DNA from: Streptomyces sp. WMMC940
GTDB taxonomy: Bacteria > Actinomycetota > Actinomycetes > Streptomycetales > Streptomycetaceae
Length of the DNA stretch: 64,000 nucleotides
Direction of reading: 5' to 3'
NCBI RefSeq assembly: GCF_027460265.1
Contig: NZ_JAPZBC010000001.1
Location: 2,073,501-2,137,500 of the forward strand
The notes beneath the pieces were generated by a model. That model was not told the origin of the DNA. It made no database searches and saw only the letters and a list, made by a program, of their open reading frames with translations. This document shows positions 49,261 through 57,814 of the stretch, in pieces. Every line of letters starts with the position of its first letter. Position 1 is the stretch's first letter. The translations under genes and the position numbers were made by a program.

Positions 49261-51776
49261 CGCGAGAGCGTGCCGTCCTCGCTCACACGCGTCCCTGCGA
49301 TCCTCGCATGGGCGGACGAAGGGCTCTCGGGGGTTTCGATGCTGATGCGCGGCAGCCGGCGGTCCAGCCAGCGCGGCAGCCACCAGTTGGCGCTGCCCAG
49401 CATGTGCATGAGCGCCGGCACCAGCAGGGTGCGCAGGACGAACGCGTCCAGCGCGACCGCGGCGGCGAGGCCGATGCCGAACATCGCGATGACCCGGTCC
49501 CCGCTGAGGACGAACGCGAGGAAGACGGAGATCATGATGATCGCGGCCGAGTTGATGACCCTGCCCGTCTCGGCGAGGCCGACCCGTACGGCACGCCGGT
49601 TGTCCCGCGTCTCCAGCCACTCCTCGTACATCCGGCTGACCAGGAACACCTGGTAGTCCATCGAGAGCCCGAAGAGCACCGAGACCATGATCACGGGAAG
49701 GAAGGGCTCGATCGGACCGGCGCTGCCGAGACCCAGCGGTTCGGAGCCCCAGCCCCACTGGAAGACGGCGACGACGACGCCGAACGCGGAGGCGACCGCG
49801 GCCACGTTCATCAGTGCGGCCTTGAGCGGGATGCCGATCGAGCGGAACGCGAGCAGCAGCAGCACACAGCCCAGCGCGATGACCACACCGACGAACAGCG
49901 GCAGCTTCCCGACGATCACGTCGGCGAAGTCGTCGTAGCTCGCGGTCACTCCCCCGACGCGGACCTCGAGCGAGGTCCCGCTCTCCGCCGCGGGGAGCAC
50001 ATCGGCACGCAGCCGGTCGACGAGTTCACTGGTCCGCTGCGACTGGGGGGCTGACTCGGGGACGACGGTGACCACGGCGGTGTCGGCCCGGCTGTTGAAC
50101 GTCACGGGGCTGACGGAGGCGACGCCCTCGGTGGCCCGGAGGGCGGCGGGCAGTTGCTGCATCGCCAGCCGGTCGTCGGCGCCGTCGAGGGCGGCGACGA
50201 GCGTGAGCGGTCCGTTGGTGCCCGGCCCGAATCCCTCGGCGACCAGGTCGTACGCCTTCCGGGTGGTGCTGGAGGCGGGCGCGTTGCCCTGGTCGGAGGT
50301 GCCGAGATGGAGCGAGAACGTGGGCAGCGCGAGGACGGCCATCACCACGGTGGCGACCAGCCCCAGCAGCTTCGGGCGGCGCTCGACGAAGGCGGACCAG
50401 CGGGCGGCGAAGCCGGTCGGGAGCTCGGGCCGCGGGCCGCGCCGGGCGAGCCGTCGGCGCTCCGGGCGGCCCAGTGCACGCATCCCGATGAAGGACAGCA
50501 GCGCCGGCAGCAGGGTGACGGCGGCGGCGACGGTCAGGAGGACGGTCAGACAGGCCGCGATCGCCACTCCGTTGAGGAAGGAGAGCTGCAGGATCAGCAT
50601 GCCGAGCAGCGCGATGCAGACGGTGAGGCCGGCGAAGACGACCGCGCGCCCCGTCGTCGCCACGGCGTTCTCGGCGGCATCGGCGACGGACAGCCCGCGC
50701 CGCAGGCCCTTGCGGTGGCGGGTGACGATGAACAGGGCGTAGTCGATCCCGACGCCGAGCCCGATCAGCAGCCCGAGCACGGGTGCGAAGTCCGCGACGT
50801 CCATGACGTGGCCGAGGAGCACGATGCCCGCGTAGGCGGTGCCGACGCTGACCAGCGCGGTGGCGATGGGCAGCAGGCTGGCGGCCAGTGAGCCGAAGGC
50901 GAGGAAGAGGACCACGGCGGCCACGGCGACGCCGACGATCTCCGCGAGGTGCGAGGTGGGGGTCTCGGCGAGCGCCGTGGCGCTGCCGCCGAGTTCGACC
51001 TGGAGTCCGTCGTGTGCGGCGGTCTTGGCCGTGTCGACGACCGCTCGGGCCTGGGCCTCGGGGACGTCTCCCGGCTTCGCCTCGAAGACGACGGTCGCGT
51101 AGGCGGTACGGCCGTCCTCGCTGATCCGGGCGGCGCCGTCCGGTCCGCCCACGGCGGCGTCCGCCGCGCCTGCGGCCGTGGCACCGTCGCCGGCCCCGCC
51201 CGCGGAGCCGGACGCGGCCGAGGCCTTGTCGGCGGAGGTCGTGCCGGCAGGGTTCTCGTCTGCGGACGCCTTGTCGATGGAGGTCCTACCGGCCGAGGTC
51301 CTACCCGATGCGGTGCCCGAGCCCTTTCCGTCCGACCGCTCCCCGGTACCCCTCTTCGCGTCCGTTCCACTCGCTTTGCCTGCCTTCGCCGCCTTCCCCG
51401 TCTTCCCGCCGGACGCGCCCGAGGCCTTCCCGGACAGCGGCTGCGGGGACGTGGCGTACGGCCCGGTGACCGAGGCGACGCCGTCCAGCCGTTCGACCTT
51501 CTTCAGCATCGCCGTCACCCGCTGCTCGACGGCGGCCGAGCGGACACTGCCCTGTGTGCTGTGCCAGACGATGGTGTCCCCGCCGTCGAACCTTCCGTGG
51601 AAGCCGTCCCGGAGGAGTTCGGTGGCCCGACCGGACTCGGTGCCGGGTACGTCGTAGTCGTTCGAGTACGCCGTACCCGCGAAGACGGCAGCGACCGAGA
51701 CGCCGCAGAGGGCCGACAGCCAGAGCAGGACGGCGACGAGTCGGTGCCTGATGCACCACCGAGCGATGGCGGCCAA
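49257..51776 (-). CDS. MMPL-family (RND) transporter
   Basis: An 839-residue protein with twelve membrane helices in two halves and two large extracytoplasmic loops. The Asp-Tyr pairs that carry the proton relay of MmpL proteins are present in GVGIDYALF and GLSMDYQVF. The first external loop carries an insertion of about 110 residues (about 110-220) made almost only of Ser, Gly, Ala, Lys, Thr and Asp. Actinobacterial MMPLs export lipids or are drug pumps; the cargo is unknown. TTG 51776 has AGGGAG 8 bases upstream. No regulator is adjacent. Confidence 0.9.
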   Translation of the reverse strand: MAAIARWCIRHRLVAVLLWLSALCGVSVAAVFAGTAYSNDYDVPGTESGRATELLRDGFHGRFDGGDTIVWHSTQGSVRSAAVEQRVTAMLKKVERLDGVASVTGPYATSPQPLSGKASGASGGKTGKAAKAGKASGTDAKRGTGERSDGKGSGTASGRTSAGRTSIDKASADENPAGTTSADKASAASGSAGGAGDGATAAGAADAAVGGPDGAARISEDGRTAYATVVFEAKPGDVPEAQARAVVDTAKTAAHDGLQVELGGSATALAETPTSHLAEIVGVAVAAVVLFLAFGSLAASLLPIATALVSVGTAYAGIVLLGHVMDVADFAPVLGLLIGLGVGIDYALFIVTRHRKGLRRGLSVADAAENAVATTGRAVVFAGLTVCIALLGMLILQLSFLNGVAIAACLTVLLTVAAAVTLLPALLSFIGMRALGRPERRRLARRGPRPELPTGFAARWSAFVERRPKLLGLVATVVMAVLALPTFSLHLGTSDQGNAPASSTTRKAYDLVAEGFGPGTNGPLTLVAALDGADDRLAMQQLPAALRATEGVASVSPVTFNSRADTAVVTVVPESAPQSQRTSELVDRLRADVLPAAESGTSLEVRVGGVTASYDDFADVIVGKLPLFVGVVIALGCVLLLLAFRSIGIPLKAALMNVAAVASAFGVVVAVFQWGWGSEPLGLGSAGPIEPFLPVIMVSVLFGLSMDYQVFLVSRMYEEWLETRDNRRAVRVGLAETGRVINSAAIIMISVFLAFVLSGDRVIAMFGIGLAAAVALDAFVLRTLLVPALMHMLGSANWWLPRWLDRRLPRISIETPESPSSAHARIAGTRVSEDGTLSR

Positions 51777-51915
51777 CGGACGAGCTCCCTGGTGGTTCGT
51801 GGATCTTCACTGGGAACTGCCCGCAAAGAACACATGACCTGCAGGGGAACACTCTCTCAGGAGAAAGTGATCGTTAGGGCCCCTTCGCCCGGTTCGTGGT
51901 AATACTCACAGGTGC

Positions 51916-51953
51916 GGAGGGAGTTCGGGGACGTCCGCTTCCGAACTCCCTCC
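51916..51953. terminator. Strong hairpin between the transporter and the phospholipase remnant
   Basis: Arms GGAGGGAGTTCGG (51916-51928) and CCGAACTCCCTCC (51941-51953) pair perfectly around a 12-base loop that itself contains GGACGTCC. It lies about 45 bases downstream of the lost phospholipase C reading and 140 bases upstream of the transporter, so it could be the old terminator of the remnant or part of the transporter leader. Confidence 0.5.
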
Positions 51954-51997
51954 CCTCGTCGCCGTCCCGGACGTCCGCCGGTCGCGGATGTCACGGA

Positions 51998-52294
51998 TGT
52001 CTGCGGCATCACCCGGAGACGCCGCCTGCCGTTCTCGATGTGCCCAACGAGGCGCCTGCGAAAGCCGCTCCCGTCGCCCGTCGTCACCTCGACGTCGTAC
52101 CAGCCGTGAGCATCGGCCGCGGAGTGGACGAGTCTCCTGCTCCGGCCGGGCTTCACCGTGATCTCCCGGGGCCCGCGGACGGCCGCGGGACGAACGTCCG
52201 GGAGGGCGTCGGGAGGGTCCGGTCGAGATCCCGCCAGTGGCCGACCGGCCGTGGGGGCCAATTCGGTGGCGATGTCGGTGCGGACTGTCACCAT
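51998..52294 (-). pseudogene. C-terminal remnant of a phospholipase C (phosphocholine-specific type)
   Basis: A minus-strand frame contains REITVKPGRSRRLVHSAADA, then HGWYDVEVTTGDGSGFRRRL and VGHIENGRRRLRV. This is the ending typical of bacterial phosphatidylcholine-hydrolysing phospholipase C (the small C-terminal beta domain). The catalytic body of several hundred residues is absent, and the plus-strand gene at 52301 begins where it should be. The gap 51777-52300 holds nothing else. Confidence 0.6.
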
Positions 52295-52300
52295 GGGCTC

Positions 52301-53239
52301 ATGACCAGTCGGGGGGAATCGCAGACAGCCATCGCCGGCACGGCCGCCTCGGCGGGCTCGGCCGCCGCCGAGACAGCCTTGATAGCGCGGATAGCCGAGC
52401 ACCTGCACGGGTCGCCCCGTGAGCATCTGGGCGGTCCGCCCGTCGCGATCGTGCACCACCGGCCCGAAGCGACACGGCTGGAGCGGCGCGAGGCGTTCCG
52501 GGAGGTCTACGGCCCGATCGTGGCCACGATCGGGGAGCCGACGCTGTACGGCGGGTCGGCGTGGGGTCCCAGTGTCCGCTGGCGCGACGAGGGCAGGCTG
52601 GTGCTGCTGTCGGGGGACCGGTTCCGCGTGACGCTGTCGGTGCACCGGCCCGAGGAGCTGGAGCGGGGCGAGCACCACTGCTTCACCTGGGGCGGGGCCC
52701 GGTCGGCAGGCGAGCCGCACGACTTCGACCTCCTGCCGTACAGCTGGCAGTTGTACCGCGGCGGCCCGGGCGAGTGGACCGGCGAGCGCCCGGACCACCG
52801 GCTCGCGGGCGACTGGGAGCAGTGGGAGAGCGCCCTGGAGCTGCTGCTCGCCGCCTGGGCGGAGCAGCTTCCGGTGCAGGTACCGGGCGACTGGGCCGGT
52901 TTCACGGTCGTGGCGGACCGGGACCCCGGACGCGATCTCGTCGTCTCGTACAGCCCGGGCGAGGGCCTGGAGGTCGCGGTCGACGACCGGGACGCGCCCC
53001 AGGGCCCCGAGCGTGACAGGTTGATGCGGGAGTGCGGCTGGCACGGCCATGACCGGGGCTGGTGGCACTCGGCCTTCCCGGAGGCCGATGAGCGCTCCGC
53101 GGCCGCCGCCGCGCGGCTGACCGTCTCGGAGCTCCGCTCGCGCGGCGCGTCAGGCCCTCAGGAGCTGGCCGCCCGGGAGGCCGGCGTCGACGATCGCGGT
53201 GAGCTGTGGCTGCCGGGCCTGGGGATACGGACCTGCTGA
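52301..53239 (+). CDS. Hypothetical protein (312 aa)
   Basis: A 312-residue soluble protein rich in Trp, Glu and Arg (RREAFREVYGPIVATIGEPTLYGGSAWGPSVRW, DWEQWESALELLLAAWAEQLPVQ, HGHDRGWWHSAFPEA, shown in part). No signal peptide or membrane helix is seen. The pattern fits uncharacterised Streptomyces proteins with a TY-Chap-like architecture, but I cannot name the family. I chose ATG 52301 because upstream in-frame sequence overlaps the phospholipase remnant and reads as shadow. No good ribosome binding site is visible. It is transcribed alone. Confidence 0.75.
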   Translation: MTSRGESQTAIAGTAASAGSAAAETALIARIAEHLHGSPREHLGGPPVAIVHHRPEATRLERREAFREVYGPIVATIGEPTLYGGSAWGPSVRWRDEGRLVLLSGDRFRVTLSVHRPEELERGEHHCFTWGGARSAGEPHDFDLLPYSWQLYRGGPGEWTGERPDHRLAGDWEQWESALELLLAAWAEQLPVQVPGDWAGFTVVADRDPGRDLVVSYSPGEGLEVAVDDRDAPQGPERDRLMRECGWHGHDRGWWHSAFPEADERSAAAAARLTVSELRSRGASGPQELAAREAGVDDRGELWLPGLGIRTC

Positions 53240-53503
53240 GGCCCGCCGCCGAGGGCGCCGGCAGGCACGCCGGGTAGCAATGCCCGTGAGGGCCGCCCGA
53301 ATCCTCGCTCGCCGGGCCCGCCGCTCCCTTGCCGGCCGTCCCCTTACCACCGGTCCGGAACGGCTCGCCTCCGGGCACCGCCCCCACCGGCCCGCCGTCC
53401 ACGCCACCGGCCCGTTGCCGTGTCCGCCCGGACCACCGGCCGCCGGTCCGGGCCCACGGCCCCCTCTTCTCCGCCCACCTGCCCGACCGGCCGGGAACGT
53501 GTG

Positions 53504-53536
53504 AGGGGCGGGACACCGGCCCGGTGTCCCGCCCCT
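53504..53536 (-). terminator. Terminator of the gatCAB operon
   Basis: A long stem, AGGGGCGGGACACC (53504-53517) paired with 53523-53536, 20 bases past the gatB stop. The rest of the 317-base gap 53240-53556 shows no gene. Confidence 0.85.
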
Positions 53537-53556
53537 TGTACGTGAGGCCGCGGTGC

Positions 53557-55071
53557 TCAGCCTTCGGTCACGCCGAGCCTCTCCAGGATCAGCTCCTTGA
53601 CGCGGGCCGCGTCGGCCTGGCCTCGGGTGGCCTTCATGACCGCGCCGACCAGGGCACCGACCGCGGCGACCTTGCCGCCCCGGATCTTGTCGGCGATGGC
53701 GGCGTTGCCGGCGATCGCCTCGTCGACGGCCGCGCCGAGCGCACCCTCGTCGGAGACGACCTTCAGACCGCGCTTCTCGACGACCGCGTCCGGGTCGCCC
53801 TCGCCGGCCAGCACGCCCTCGATGACCTGGCGGGCCAGCTTGTCGTTCAGCGAGCCGTCCGCGACGAGGGCGGTCACCCGAGCGACCTGCTCCGGCGTGA
53901 TCGGCAGCTCCTCGAGCGACCGGCCGGACTCGTTGGCGTTGCGGGCCAGCTCGCCCATCCACCACTTGCGGGCGGAGACCGGGTCAGCGCCGGCCGCGAT
54001 CGTGGCCACGATCGGGTCGATCGCGCCCGCGTTCAGGATCGACTGCATGTCGTGCCCGGAGACGCCCCACTCCTCGCGGAGGCGGTTGCGACGCACCCGC
54101 GGCAGCTCGGGCAGACCGGCACGCAGCTCCTCGACCCACTCACGGGACGGGGCGACCGGGACGAGGTCGGGCTCCGGGAAGTACCGGTAGTCCTCCGCCT
54201 CCTCCTTGACCCGGCCGGACGTCGTCGTGCCGTCGTCCTCGTGGAAGTGACGGGTCTCCTGGACGATCGTGCCGCCGTCCCCGAGCACCGCGGCGTGGCG
54301 CTGGATCTCGAAGCGGACCGCTCGCTCCACGCTGCGCAGCGAGTTGACGTTCTTGGTCTCGCTGCGCGTGCCGAACGTCTCCGAACCCCTCGGCATCAGC
54401 GAGAGGTTCACGTCGCAGCGCATCTGGCCCATCTCCATCCGGGCCTCCGACACACCGAGGGCCCTGATGAGCTCGCGCAGTTCGGCGACGTACGCCTTGG
54501 CGACCTCGGGGGCACGGTCACCGGCGCCCACGATGGGCTTGGTGACGATCTCGATGAGCGGGATGCCGGCCCGGTTGTAGTCGAGCAGGGAGTGGGACGC
54601 GCCGTGGATACGGCCGGTGGCGCCGCCGACGTGGGTCGACTTGCCCGTGTCCTCCTCCATGTGGGCGCGCTCGATCTCCACGCGGAAGACCTCGCCGTCC
54701 TCCAGCTGGACGTCCAGATAGCCGTTGAAGGCGATCGGCTCGTCGTACTGCGAGGTCTGGAAGTTCTTCGGCATATCCGGATAGAAGTAGTTCTTCCGGG
54801 CGAAGCGGCACCATTCGGCGATCTCGCAGTGCAGCGCGAGGCCGATCTTGACGGCGGACTCGACGCCGACCCCGTTGACCACCGGCAGCGAGCCGGGAAG
54901 GCCCAGGCAGGTGGGGCAGGTCTGCGAGTTGGGCTCGGCGCCCAGCTCGGTCGAGCAGCCGCAGAACATCTTGGTCCTGGTGCCGAGTTCGACATGGACC
55001 TCCAGGCCCATGACGGGGTCGTACGACGCGAGTGCGTCCTCGTACGACACCAGGTCAGTCGTGACGGTCAC
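53557..55071 (-). CDS. gatB: Asp/Glu-tRNA amidotransferase subunit B
   Basis: A 504-residue GatB that binds misacylated Glu-tRNA(Gln)/Asp-tRNA(Asn) and carries the kinase step of transamidation. Signatures are [20 protein letters not shown] with zinc cysteines CTTC-type ([13 protein letters not shown]), [43 protein letters not shown] and the C-terminal YqeY-like tRNA-binding domain. GTG 55071 is the start. It is the last gene of gatC-gatA-small gene-gatB, all on the minus strand. The genome therefore probably relies on indirect Gln-tRNA (and perhaps Asn-tRNA) formation. Confidence 0.95.
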   Translation of the reverse strand: MTVTTDLVSYEDALASYDPVMGLEVHVELGTRTKMFCGCSTELGAEPNSQTCPTCLGLPGSLPVVNGVGVESAVKIGLALHCEIAEWCRFARKNYFYPDMPKNFQTSQYDEPIAFNGYLDVQLEDGEVFRVEIERAHMEEDTGKSTHVGGATGRIHGASHSLLDYNRAGIPLIEIVTKPIVGAGDRAPEVAKAYVAELRELIRALGVSEARMEMGQMRCDVNLSLMPRGSETFGTRSETKNVNSLRSVERAVRFEIQRHAAVLGDGGTIVQETRHFHEDDGTTTSGRVKEEAEDYRYFPEPDLVPVAPSREWVEELRAGLPELPRVRRNRLREEWGVSGHDMQSILNAGAIDPIVATIAAGADPVSARKWWMGELARNANESGRSLEELPITPEQVARVTALVADGSLNDKLARQVIEGVLAGEGDPDAVVEKRGLKVVSDEGALGAAVDEAIAGNAAIADKIRGGKVAAVGALVGAVMKATRGQADAARVKELILERLGVTEG

Positions 55072-55086
55072 GGTGAACTTTCCCTC

Positions 55087-55326
55087 TCAGCCCAGCAGGA
55101 CGTCGTCGTCGCCCAGGCGCTTCAGCTCCCGGTAGAGGATCGCGAGTCCGGTGACGATGGCGGCGGCGGACACGGCGGCGTCGATCAGCCGGAGCGTGTC
55201 GTGCTCCAGGCGGGCCTTCCTGGCCTGCTTCGCGACGCCGATGGCTCCGAACGCGGTGGCGGCCATGGACACGTACGTACCGGTCCGGGACTTCGTGAAG
55301 CCCTTGGCCTTCTGCAAGCTACTCAC
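55087..55326 (-). CDS. Small membrane protein inside the gatCAB operon
   Basis: A 79-residue protein (start GTG 55326, overlapping the gatA stop as GTGA) with a basic N-terminus. It has two hydrophobic segments ([16 protein letters not shown] at about 18-33 and [21 protein letters not shown] at about 48-68) separated by a charged loop ([13 protein letters not shown]). It is predicted to be a small membrane protein. It is translationally coupled to gatA and ends 15 bases before gatB. It matches no family I can name. Its role in tRNA amidation or membrane targeting is unknown. Confidence 0.75.
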   Translation of the reverse strand: MSSLQKAKGFTKSRTGTYVSMAATAFGAIGVAKQARKARLEHDTLRLIDAAVSAAAIVTGLAILYRELKRLGDDDVLLG

Positions 55327-56822
55327 AGTGACGGTGCCTCCTCCAGCAGCGGGTGGCCCCAGCGTGCCACGAAGGCCGACTCGACGGCCGCACCCACCTT
55401 GTAGAGCCGTTCGTCCTTCATGGCGGGGGCGATGATCTGCAGACCGACCGGGAGGTTGTCCTCCGGGGCCAGGCCGCAGGGCAGCGACATCGCGGCGTTG
55501 CCGGCCAGGTTGGTCGGGATGGTGCACAGGTCGGCGAGGTACATCGCCATCGGGTCGTCGGCACGCTCGCCGATCGGGAAGGCGGTGGTCGGGGTCGTCG
55601 GGGAGACGATCACGTCGACCTGCTCGAAGGCCTTCTCGAAGTCCTGGGTGATGAGCGTGCGCACCTTCTGGGCGCTGCCGTAGTACGCGTCGTAGTAGCC
55701 GGACGACAGGGCGTACGTGCCCAGCATGATCCGGCGCTTGACCTCGTCGCCGAAGCCCTCCTCGCGGGTCAGCGAGGTGACGTCCTCCGCCGAGCGCGTG
55801 CCGTCGTCGCCGACGCGCAGGCCGTAGCGCAGACCGTCGAACCGGGCGAGGTTCGAGGAGCACTCGGACGGCGCGATCAGGTAGTACGCGGAGAGCGCCA
55901 GGTCGAAGGAGGGGCAGTCGAGCTCGACGATCTCGGCGCCGAGTTCCTTCAGCAGTTGCACGGACTCGTCGAACCTCTGCACGACGCCGGCCTGGTAGCC
56001 CTCGCCGCGGAACTGCTTGACGACACCGACCCGCATGCCCTCGACCGAGCCGTTGCGCGCGGCCTCGACGACCGGCGGGACCGGGGCGTCGATGGAGGTC
56101 GAGTCGAGCGGGTCGTGCCCGGCGATGACCTCGTGCAGCAGCGCCGCGTCCAGGACCGTACGGGCGCAGGGGCCGCCCTGGTCGAGGGACGAGGAGAAGG
56201 CGACCATGCCGTAGCGGGAGACGGCGCCGTAGGTGGGCTTCACGCCGACCGTGCCGGTGACGGCGGCGGGCTGGCGGATGGAGCCGCCGGTGTCCGTGCC
56301 GATGGCGAGCGGGGCCTCGTAGGAGGCGAGGGCGGCGGACGAGCCGCCGCCGGAGCCGCCGGGGATGCGGGTCAGGTCCCAGGGGTTGCCGGTCGGGCCG
56401 TACGCGCTGTTCTCGGTGGAGGACCCCATGGCGAACTCGTCCATGTTGGTCTTGCCGAGGATGACGACGTCGGCCTCCTTGAGCCTGCGCGTCAGGGTGG
56501 CGTCGTACGGCGGGATCCAGCCCTCGAGGATCTTGGAGCCGACCGTCGTCGGGATGCCCTCGGTGGTGAAGATGTCCTTCAGCGCCAGCGGCACGCCGGC
56601 CAGCGGGCCGAGCTTCTCGCCGCGCTCGCGCTTCTCGTCGACGGCGCGGGCCTGCGCGAGGGCGCCGTCACGGTCGATGTGCAGGAACGCGTGGACCTTC
56701 TCGTCCACGGCCTCGATCCGGGCGAGGTGCGCCTCGGCGACCTCGACGGCGGTGAGCTCGCCGGAGGCGATCCTCGCGGCGATCTCCGCCGCGGTGAGCT
56801 TGATGATGGGGCTGTCCGTCAT
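55323..56822 (-). CDS. gatA: Asp/Glu-tRNA amidotransferase subunit A
   Basis: A 499-residue amidase-signature protein that frees ammonia from glutamine for transamidation. The Ser-cisSer-Lys triad is Lys82 (LALKDIF), Ser157 (PGGSGGGSS) and Ser181 ([12 protein letters not shown]). The ATG start is 6 bases past the gatC stop. Its stop overlaps the start of the small membrane-protein gene by 4 bases. Confidence 0.96.
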   Translation of the reverse strand: MTDSPIIKLTAAEIAARIASGELTAVEVAEAHLARIEAVDEKVHAFLHIDRDGALAQARAVDEKRERGEKLGPLAGVPLALKDIFTTEGIPTTVGSKILEGWIPPYDATLTRRLKEADVVILGKTNMDEFAMGSSTENSAYGPTGNPWDLTRIPGGSGGGSSAALASYEAPLAIGTDTGGSIRQPAAVTGTVGVKPTYGAVSRYGMVAFSSSLDQGGPCARTVLDAALLHEVIAGHDPLDSTSIDAPVPPVVEAARNGSVEGMRVGVVKQFRGEGYQAGVVQRFDESVQLLKELGAEIVELDCPSFDLALSAYYLIAPSECSSNLARFDGLRYGLRVGDDGTRSAEDVTSLTREEGFGDEVKRRIMLGTYALSSGYYDAYYGSAQKVRTLITQDFEKAFEQVDVIVSPTTPTTAFPIGERADDPMAMYLADLCTIPTNLAGNAAMSLPCGLAPEDNLPVGLQIIAPAMKDERLYKVGAAVESAFVARWGHPLLEEAPSL

Positions 56823-56828
56823 CGCTGG

Positions 56829-57125
56829 TCAGTCCTCCCCCAGGATCTGCGGCACCTTGAAACGCTGCTGCTCCTGTGCCGGGGCGCAGTGAAGCGCCTG
56901 CTCGGGGGTGAGCGAGGGACGGACCTCGTCCGCGCGCATGACGTTCGTCAGCGGCAGCGGGTGGGAGGTCGGCGGTACGTCTCGGTCGGCGACCTCGGCG
57001 ACGCGGGCGACCGCGCCGATGATGTCGTCGAGCTGTCCGGCGAAGTGGTCGAGCTCTTCGGCCTTCAGCTCCAGACGCGCCAGCCGGGCGAGGTGGGCGA
57101 CCTCCTCGCGCGTGATGCCAGGCAT
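56829..57125 (-). CDS. gatC: Asp/Glu-tRNA amidotransferase subunit C
   Basis: A 98-residue GatC that wraps around GatA and GatB to hold the complex. The family start [20 protein letters not shown] and the [12 protein letters not shown] and VPQIL segments are present. It is the first gene of the operon. No ribosome binding site stronger than GAGGAT is seen upstream. Confidence 0.95.
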   Translation of the reverse strand: MPGITREEVAHLARLARLELKAEELDHFAGQLDDIIGAVARVAEVADRDVPPTSHPLPLTNVMRADEVRPSLTPEQALHCAPAQEQQRFKVPQILGED

Positions 57126-57780
57126 GCAGCGATCCTCAGGGGTGAGTGTGATGGTTTTGGCCCAATCCTATGGGCCCGGCCCGGGTGCCCGCGAAACCCT
57201 TTGCCCACGGGGCGGACCCGTCCCCGCGACGGCGGCCGGCTCCGGGCGCGCGAGGGGGCGGCTCCGGCGGCCGTCCGCCGCCCCGTGCGCTGCGGACCGG
57301 GGCCCGGCGAGGGCGCGGTTCGCCATCGGCCGATGCCCCGTGTCCGCGCACCGGTGCGGTCCGGTCCCGGCCGGGCATCCCGGTCCGGTCGAGACCGTCG
57401 GCCCGGTGGGGCGCGGTCCGGCAGCGGACCACGGAACCGGGAGCCGCTGCGACGGTACGAGGGCACCGGCCGGACGCCGGACGCAACGGGGGTGACGGGC
57501 CGCGACGCCCGGCGCCCGTCCACGCCGTGGGACGGTGACCGCCGGCCCTCCCACCGCCGCGCCCGTGGACGGCACCCGCCGATCCCCTCCGGCCGCCTCC
57601 GCGTCCGGGTCGCCCCTGGCTCGGGCCGCGTCGGCCGGGGTTCGCCCCGTCGCGGCGACCGGCGCGGCGACCCGCGGACGCGCCTGATCAACCGAGTAGG
57701 CCCACCGCGAGGTCGATCCGGCGCCTTGCGACCCTTCCCCTCGGCCCGCGGGGCCGGGGGCCGTGCACCGGGCGTCGTTC
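57126..57780. other. Gap of about 650 bases without a supported gene
   Basis: This is the longest gene-free stretch apart from 33310-34440. It is extremely G+C-rich. All open frames are arginine/proline/glycine-rich shadows on both strands, with no ribosome binding sites. The gatC promoter should lie near 57130-57200, where AATCC and TTTTGG mark slightly lower G+C, but I cannot fix the boxes. Confidence 0.5.
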
Positions 57781-57814
57781 CCCGACGGGTGAACCCTGCC
57801 CGGGGCGGCACTAG
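57781..57814. repeat. Dispersed 34-bp repeat, copy 2, overlapping a stop codon
   Basis: CCCGACGGGTGAACCCTGCC and the following CGGGGCGGCACTAG match 49227-49260 at 29 of 34 positions. It ends in the TAG stop (minus strand) of the GGDEF-EAL gene at 57811. Confidence 0.55.

Noticed and set aside
57126..57780. Possible genes in the gap upstream of gatC
   Set aside because: All frames have shadow composition and no ribosome binding sites.
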